A stretch of 64,000 nt of DNA from DAITAZ01 sp036824045 (GTDB lineage Bacteria > Pseudomonadota > Gammaproteobacteria > Burkholderiales > Rhodocyclaceae). The notes under the pieces were generated by a model. That model made no database searches, was not told the DNA's origin, and worked only from the letters and a program-made list of their open reading frames with translations. Below are positions 58,827-64,000 of this stretch, piece after piece. Location: the NCBI GenBank assembly GCA_036824045.1, contig DAITAZ010000019.1, positions 6,722 to 70,721 of the forward strand. The letters run 5' to 3'. How positions within the stretch are numbered: position 1 is the first letter of the stretch; every line of letters starts with the position of its first letter. The position numbers and the translations under genes were made by a program.

Positions 58827-59901
58827 GCAAGCCAAGTGTCCCCAGCGCGGTTTCTCGCTGGTGGAAACCATGGTCGGAGCGGCCATCGGCGTACTCGGCG
58901 TGGTCATCATGATGCAGGCCTTTGAAGGGGCGGAGCAGCGCCGGCGGGCGACAGCGGAGGGGTCGGACGCCCAGACCAGCGGCAACATTGCCTTGTTCAC
59001 CCTGGAGCGGGATTTGCGCATGGCGGGCTATGGCATGCACGTTGCGGATGCCCTGGGGTGCACTACCTCGACCTACCATGCGGATCGTTCCCCCAAGCTG
59101 CAGACGTGGACGATGACGCCGGCGCTGATCACCGATGGTGGCGATACGGGCTCGGATACCTTGCGCATTTCCTTCAGCAACCAGTCCCGCTTCAGCCTGC
59201 CCGTCAAAACCACGGCTTCGCTCCCGAAGACCCCGTACTCGGCCTTGTCGCTGGAGGCTAACTTTGGCGTGGTGGCGGGGGATTTGCTGGTCATCTTCGA
59301 AGCCGGCAAGAACTGCGCCCTGGTGCAGGCCAGCGGGCTGGTGTCGGGGAGCACCAGCGGGGTGGACTTTGCGGCGAGCGCGACCCACAAGTGGAACGAT
59401 TCCGCCGCCAGCCAGCTTCCCACCTCTGGCTACGGTAGCGGGGCGAAGGTGATCAACCTTGGTTCCATGCTGGCGCGGGAGTACAGCATCGACGCAAATG
59501 GCCGGTTGGTGGTTCGGGAAACGACCGCGACCATGCCCTCGCCCGACGCAGCCGTGGTGGCATCCGGGGTCGTGGACATGCAGGTCCAGTACGGCAAGGA
59601 CACCAATCTCGCCGATGGCAAGAACATCGTCGATACCTGGAACAGCACCACCCCCACGACCAACGCGGAATGGCAGCAGGTCAAGGCCATCCGGGTAGGC
59701 ATTCTGGCGCGCAACGGGGAGTATCAGAAGCCGGACGTGGGTGCCAGCGCGTGCTCGGCCACCACCAGCGCACCCACCTGGAGTGGCGGCAGTTTCAGGG
59801 TGCCTGGGGGCTTCGGGGAATCCAGCCAGGCCCGCTGCTACCGCTACCGGGTGTTCGAGACTTCGGTCCCCTTGCGCAATCTGATCTGGAGCGAAGTGTG
59901 A
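58813..59901 (+). CDS. pilW: Minor pilin PilW
   Basis: The 362-residue protein has the prepilin motif QRGFSLVETMVGAAIGVLGVVIMMQAFEGAEQRRR and a large C-terminal domain with SGNIALFTLERDLRMAGYGM, as in PilW. A region around ATMPSPDAAVVASGVVDMQVQYG is conserved in the family. The start at 58813 (MSTNRQAK) is preferred over 58798. It overlaps pilV by 14 bases, and its stop overlaps the pilX GTG as GTGA. Confidence 0.9.
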   Translation: MSTNRQAKCPQRGFSLVETMVGAAIGVLGVVIMMQAFEGAEQRRRATAEGSDAQTSGNIALFTLERDLRMAGYGMHVADALGCTTSTYHADRSPKLQTWTMTPALITDGGDTGSDTLRISFSNQSRFSLPVKTTASLPKTPYSALSLEANFGVVAGDLLVIFEAGKNCALVQASGLVSGSTSGVDFAASATHKWNDSAASQLPTSGYGSGAKVINLGSMLAREYSIDANGRLVVRETTATMPSPDAAVVASGVVDMQVQYGKDTNLADGKNIVDTWNSTTPTTNAEWQQVKAIRVGILARNGEYQKPDVGASACSATTSAPTWSGGSFRVPGGFGESSQARCYRYRVFETSVPLRNLIWSEV

Positions 59902-60488
59902 ACCGCCGTCTGCAGCAGGGCGTCGTGGTGTTCATCGCCCTCATCATTCTTGTGGCCCTGTCGCTGGCGGGGATCGCCACCCTGCGTTCGGTGGAGACGG
60001 GTACGGTGATCGCCGGCAACCTGGCGTTCAAGCAGGGGACGGTGCTGGCCGCTGATCTGGCGGCGGAATCGGCGCGCGCCTATCTGGGAGCGCAGGCTGT
60101 GGTAACCGGCGATCCGCTGGCAGCAGGGGACGATACGGCCAACGGGTACTACCGTTTTGTGGCCGAGCCTACCGGAGGAAGCTGGGCATCCTACGACTGG
60201 GTGAACGCGGCCAAGACCTTGAGTTCCGCGGATTCGGCGGGGAACAAGGTGAGCTACGTGATTCACCGGCTGTGCTCCAACGGCAGCACGGTGACCTGCC
60301 TGTCGTCCACCGGCACGCTCTCTGCCGCCGGCGGGACGGTTGCAACAAGCCTGAAGGCCGGGGCGGTGGCGTTGCCCCTGGCGAGTGGTAGTTCCTCGTC
60401 GGGCACCCTGCATCTTTACCGGGTTACCGCGCGGGTGGTGGGGCCACGGAATACGGTCACCATCGTCCAGACCATTTTGCGCGTGTGA
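59898..60488 (+). CDS. pilX: Minor pilin PilX
   Basis: From the GTG at 59898 the protein is 196 residues: VNRRLQQGVVVFIALIILVALSLAGIATLRSVETGTVIAGNLAFKQG. The leader-Gly-hydrophobic pattern without Glu at +5 is typical of PilX/GspK-like pilins. The C-terminal part is Ser/Gly/Thr-rich. It overlaps pilW by four bases (GTGA), so translation is coupled. It likely works with PilY1, which follows. Confidence 0.85.
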   Translation: MNRRLQQGVVVFIALIILVALSLAGIATLRSVETGTVIAGNLAFKQGTVLAADLAAESARAYLGAQAVVTGDPLAAGDDTANGYYRFVAEPTGGSWASYDWVNAAKTLSSADSAGNKVSYVIHRLCSNGSTVTCLSSTGTLSAAGGTVATSLKAGAVALPLASGSSSSGTLHLYRVTARVVGPRNTVTIVQTILRV

Positions 60489-60502
60489 GTGAAAGGCCTG
60501 TC

Positions 60503-63500
60503 ATGAAGCGCAAGACCATCTTCGATCGCGATTCCTCCCTGGTGAGGGGCCTTGCCGCAGGGGCCGGGCTGGCCGGGTGGCTGGGGACAGCCCTGGCCGG
60601 GACCACCGATGTCTCGCAGACTCCGCTGCCCACCATCACATCCACCCCGGTGAAGCCGAACGTGATGTTCATCATCGACGATTCGGGCAGCATGGCGGAC
60701 GAGCAGACCTACAAAGGCTGGGTGACGTACCCCGTGCCGGTGGACGAGTCGGGCTCCAGCCCTGCCAGCAGCTTTCCCGATTTTTCCGACGTACCCAATT
60801 TCAGCCACGTGAAAACGCCGGATACGCTCAAGGGCGCAGGCTCCACCGCCAATCTCGTGGATCTGGGGCTCAAGTGGGCGTACAACGCGGCGGCGGCGTG
60901 TACCAAGGCCACGTACAGCTACACCAATCCCGATACCAGCGAGACGGTGACCCGCTCCTGCACGGCCGAGGCGATCAACATTGCCCGCTTTGCGGCGTAC
61001 TACGGAACTCGCATGCTGGCGCTGAAATCCGCGTCATCCCTGGCGTTTGCCGGGTTGAACGACCAGTTCCGGGTGGGGCAGCTCACCATCAACAACAAGT
61101 TCGACAATTCCTTCCTGCCGGTGGCGGAATTTACTGGCACCGCCCGTACCACGTGGTACAGCCAGCTGTTCAGTCAGGGGGCGAATGGTTGTACGCCCCT
61201 GCGCAGTGCGCTGGCGGAGGCGGGGCGCTACTTTGCCGGCAACCATGCGGCGACCAAGGGCGTGGGCGATCCGGTGCAGTACTCGTGCCAGCGCAATTAC
61301 GCGATTCTGTTCACCGATGGGGAATGGAACTGCGACGACGACATTCCCGATCTGGATGGCAGCAAGCTCGGTGACGTGGATGCGGCGGCGGACAGACCCT
61401 ACTACGGCGGATCAAGCACCAGTAGTTCCAGTTCGAGTTCGTCCCGCCGCCGGGGGTGGGGATGGGGCTGGAGTTGGGGCGGGGGCGGCGGAGGGTCTTC
61501 GTCCAGTTCGTCCAGCAGTTTCGTTCCCAGCCTGGCGGATGTGGCCCTGTACTACTACAGCACCGATTTGCGCACCTCCGCGCATAACCCGACGGGTGCC
61601 CTGAGCAAGGACGTGATCTCGAACAACGTCCCCATCTCCGGCAAGGACACCGCCACCCACCAGCACATGACCACCTACACCGTGGGCATGGATATTTCCG
61701 GTTCCCTCGACTATTGCCCCAATTACGACGAGACCGACCCCGCTCCCAAGTGCGACACCTACAGCAAGCTGACCTCGGGCTCCAAGGTGTGGGGCACCAA
61801 CAAAGTCGATGACCTGTGGCATGCGGCCGTCAACGGCCGCGGCACCTACTACAACGTGAGCGATGCCCAGGCCCTGCGCCAGGGTTTGCAGCGGGCGCTG
61901 ACCCAGATCTCCGAGGCGGGGGCCGGCAGTGGGGCGGCGGTCAGCAACCCGGTGATCCAGAGCGGTGACGCCTATTCCTTCGAAACCAGCTACCGTACGT
62001 CCAGCTGGATCGGGGATCTGGTGCGTCGATCCTTGGACCCGGATACGGGCGAGCCGTACTCCGATGTGGATTGGTCGGCACAGGCGCTGATCAATGCCGC
62101 GGTTACCGCAAGTGGTGATTCCCGGAAGATCTACACCTTTCAGGACAGCGCCAGCCCCACCAGCAACAAACTGCGGGAGTTCCTCTGGAGCAAGCTCAAC
62201 TCGACCGAGCAGAGCCTGTTTGACCCGACCAAGATCGGCCACTATTCGAGTCTTTCGGCTGCGCAGAAGTCGAATCTCTCCTGTTCTGGCTGCGGTGAAA
62301 AACTCGTCAACTATCTGCGTGGCCAGTATGGCAACGAGATGGAGAGCAACACCAGTGTAGTGGCTGACGGACGCGCCACGGCATTGTTCCGGAAGCGGGT
62401 GGCGCGGCTGGGTGACATCGTGGGCAGTTCAACCCTGGTTGTTCGCGCCCCGCAATACGACTACGACGATACGGGCTATCGGACCTTCAAGAGCAACAAG
62501 GCAAGCCGTGCCACCACGGTGTACGTAGGCAGCAACGATGGCCTGCTGCACGCCTTCAAGGCGTCCGACGGCTCCGAGCTATGGGCCTACGCGCCAAGCC
62601 TGCTCTTTGCGGATCTGTACCGTCTGGCGGACAAGAGCTACGCAAGCAACCATCGCTACTACGTGGATGGCAAGCTGGCGACCGGGGACATCTACGATGG
62701 GAGCAACTGGCGCACCATCCTGGTGGCGGGCATGGGGGCCGGCGGGCGCGGCTACGTGGCCGTGGATATCACGGATCCGGCCAACCCCAAGGGGATGTGG
62801 GAGGTGGGCGTGGGCACGACCTGCCAGCCCACTTCGTCCATCCCGGCCGATACGGTGACTGATTGCGATATCGGCTATTCCGTCGGCAAGCCGGTGATCA
62901 GCAAGCGGGGCGACGGCAAGTGGGTGGTGTTGTTCACTTCCGGCATCAACAATGTTTCCCCGGGCACGGGCGGGGGGTTCCTGTATGCGGTGGATGCGGT
63001 CACAGGCGCCATCCTCAACAAGGTGCCCACGCTTTCCGGCTCGGCCAACGTGGGCGGGACCGACACGCCCAGCGGCCTGGGGCCCGTGTCCGTGCGGACG
63101 GCCGACCCGGTGAAGAACAACTCCATCGTGGGCGTTTATGGCGGTGACCAGTTGGGCTATGTGTGGCGCTTTGACAAGGATGGCGCGTTCCCGGCCGCCG
63201 GTGTCAAGGCGACCAATCTGGCACGCCTGACCAATCCGTCCAAGGATCCCCAACCCGTGACGACCGCTCCCGAGATAGGTCTTTACAACGAGAAGCCACT
63301 GCTGTTTTTCGGCACTGGGCGGTATCTGGGTACCTCGGATATCGGCAGCACACCCGTGCAAAGCATCTGGGCCTTCAAGGATCCGATGACGGATGCGGGG
63401 CTGGGCACCCTGCGCAGCAACGCCGACATGCAGCAGAAGACGATCACCACCACCACCGACGGGGAGCGTCGCGTGGATAGCACGACGGTGGATCTGGGCA

Positions 63501-63868
63501 CGAAGGCGGGCTGGTATGTGGACCTGGCGGACCCCACCTCCTCCAGAATCGTCGTAGACCCGGTCCTCGATGTAGGCGTGGTGGGCTTTGCGGTGAACGT
63601 GCCCAACGAGAACGGCGCCTGCGAGGCGGGGGGGAAGAGTTACTTCCTGTCCATCGACTTCACCACCGGGGCGGGCTCGATCCTGGAGGGGGGCGCCGGC
63701 AAGCTGACGGACTCGCTGATTTCTTCGATCCAGCTGGTCAAGATCGGCAATGACTACCACTGGCGGGTGACCTACTTCGATCCGGCCAAGCCCCCGGCGC
63801 TGTTCAAGCAGCCCTTCTCGATCCCGGTGGCGCCCGGCCGGGTGAGCTGGCGGGAGATCGCGAACTGA
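60503..63868 (+). CDS. pilY1: Type IV pilus tip adhesin/assembly protein PilY1
   Basis: The 1121-residue protein has an N-terminal hydrophobic export signal (about GLAAGAGLAGWLGTALAG). A von Willebrand A-like half follows with the metal-site motif IDDSGSM and LFTDGEWNCDDD, then the C-terminal PilY1 beta-propeller (VYVGSNDGLLHAFKASDGSELWAY, GDIYDGSNWRTILVAGMGAGGRG). Inside the vWA half, 61411-61530 encodes an odd Ser-run/Arg/Trp-Gly-repeat/Gly-run/Ser-run insert. ATG 60503 has AAGG seven bases upstream; GTG 60485 overlapping the pilX stop is an alternative. Confidence 0.92.
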   Translation: MKRKTIFDRDSSLVRGLAAGAGLAGWLGTALAGTTDVSQTPLPTITSTPVKPNVMFIIDDSGSMADEQTYKGWVTYPVPVDESGSSPASSFPDFSDVPNFSHVKTPDTLKGAGSTANLVDLGLKWAYNAAAACTKATYSYTNPDTSETVTRSCTAEAINIARFAAYYGTRMLALKSASSLAFAGLNDQFRVGQLTINNKFDNSFLPVAEFTGTARTTWYSQLFSQGANGCTPLRSALAEAGRYFAGNHAATKGVGDPVQYSCQRNYAILFTDGEWNCDDDIPDLDGSKLGDVDAAADRPYYGGSSTSSSSSSSSRRRGWGWGWSWGGGGGGSSSSSSSSFVPSLADVALYYYSTDLRTSAHNPTGALSKDVISNNVPISGKDTATHQHMTTYTVGMDISGSLDYCPNYDETDPAPKCDTYSKLTSGSKVWGTNKVDDLWHAAVNGRGTYYNVSDAQALRQGLQRALTQISEAGAGSGAAVSNPVIQSGDAYSFETSYRTSSWIGDLVRRSLDPDTGEPYSDVDWSAQALINAAVTASGDSRKIYTFQDSASPTSNKLREFLWSKLNSTEQSLFDPTKIGHYSSLSAAQKSNLSCSGCGEKLVNYLRGQYGNEMESNTSVVADGRATALFRKRVARLGDIVGSSTLVVRAPQYDYDDTGYRTFKSNKASRATTVYVGSNDGLLHAFKASDGSELWAYAPSLLFADLYRLADKSYASNHRYYVDGKLATGDIYDGSNWRTILVAGMGAGGRGYVAVDITDPANPKGMWEVGVGTTCQPTSSIPADTVTDCDIGYSVGKPVISKRGDGKWVVLFTSGINNVSPGTGGGFLYAVDAVTGAILNKVPTLSGSANVGGTDTPSGLGPVSVRTADPVKNNSIVGVYGGDQLGYVWRFDKDGAFPAAGVKATNLARLTNPSKDPQPVTTAPEIGLYNEKPLLFFGTGRYLGTSDIGSTPVQSIWAFKDPMTDAGLGTLRSNADMQQKTITTTTDGERRVDSTTVDLGTKAGWYVDLADPTSSRIVVDPVLDVGVVGFAVNVPNENGACEAGGKSYFLSIDFTTGAGSILEGGAGKLTDSLISSIQLVKIGNDYHWRVTYFDPAKPPALFKQPFSIPVAPGRVSWREIAN

Positions 63869-63944
63869 GCGGCTGCGGCAGGCATGGGTAACGGGGGCGC
63901 GACCGGCGACCGGTGATGCCGGAGGGCGGCCTCAACCCCCTGGG

Positions 63945-63971
63945 AGCGCTGCTTCGGCGGCGCTTTGTTTC
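63945..63971 (+). terminator. Terminator of the minor-pilin operon
   Basis: AGCGCTGC-TTCG-GCGGCGCT (63945-63964) forms an eight-base stem with a UUCG tetraloop, followed by TTGTTTC, about 76 bases after the pilY1 stop. Confidence 0.8.
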
Positions 63972-64000
63972 TGTTCACATCACTGTAACAAAGCGTTCCT

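Noticed and set aside
1..64000. CRISPR arrays, insertion sequences, integrases or phage genes
   Set aside because: No regularly spaced direct repeats, transposase-like frames or terminal inverted repeats were seen in the window.

Overview
The window is high-GC, gene-dense chromosomal DNA from a betaproteobacterium. The gene set points to the Rhodocyclales (Azoarcus, Thauera, Aromatoleum or Zoogloea type): a phenylacetyl-CoA type aromatic degradation cluster, Bpt plus Aat N-end-rule transferases, a large VC_2705-type Na+/solute symporter, class I fumarase and a PilY1 minor-pilin operon. The genus is an inference from gene content. There are no insertion sequences, CRISPR arrays or phage genes, and only one tRNA.

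Region 1 (1-13.7 kb), aromatic acid catabolism. On the minus strand lie an R2-like diiron protein, its plant-type ferredoxin/FAD reductase, PaaX, an IclR regulator and the permeases LivH and LivM (LivM cut by the window edge). Divergently on the plus strand lie paaN, paaH, paaK, paaJ and a periplasmic substrate-binding protein. The genes cover uptake, CoA activation, a probable oxygenation step, aldehyde oxidation, beta-oxidation and thiolysis. paaABCDE, paaG and paaF are absent from the window. Four inverted repeats of the form TGATAC/CGATAC-N26 or N28-GTATCG (one half-site with a mismatch) sit in the promoters and look like PaaX operators.

Region 2 (13.7-24 kb), housekeeping and iron: an HNH endonuclease, an orphan TonB-like protein, a NUDIX hydrolase, an overlapping fbpC-aat-bpt operon, the divergent permease fbpB, a DUF5672-like protein, fbpA with a Fur-box-like palindrome, and an NlpC/P60 hydrolase.

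Region 3 (23-44 kb), short-chain acyl-CoA and acetate metabolism: an AcuI-type reductase, prpE, an OGT-like TPR protein, an HExxH protein, fumarase, a UPF0114 protein and acs. These are followed by a CrbS/CrbR-like sensing cluster: a small membrane protein, a symporter-histidine kinase hybrid, a lone receiver, a membrane pseudokinase-DnaQ exonuclease fusion, a CBS/nucleotidyltransferase protein and a Na+/solute symporter. tRNA-Ser(GGA) and ada follow.

Region 4 (45.5-56.5 kb) is the most novel-looking part. Eight same-strand genes form what appears to be an uncharacterised synthase-dependent exopolysaccharide system: WecB epimerase, two paralogous secreted deacetylase-like proteins, a BcsA/PgaC-type glycosyltransferase, a membrane-anchored bactofilin-like protein, an alpha/alpha-barrel hydrolase-like protein, a YaiO-type outer-membrane barrel and a polytopic membrane protein. 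A good sigma-54 promoter match precedes wecB.

Region 5 (57-64 kb) is a type IV pilus minor-pilin operon (pilE-like, fimT, pilV, pilW, pilX, pilY1) with overlapping or closely spaced genes, ending in a terminator.
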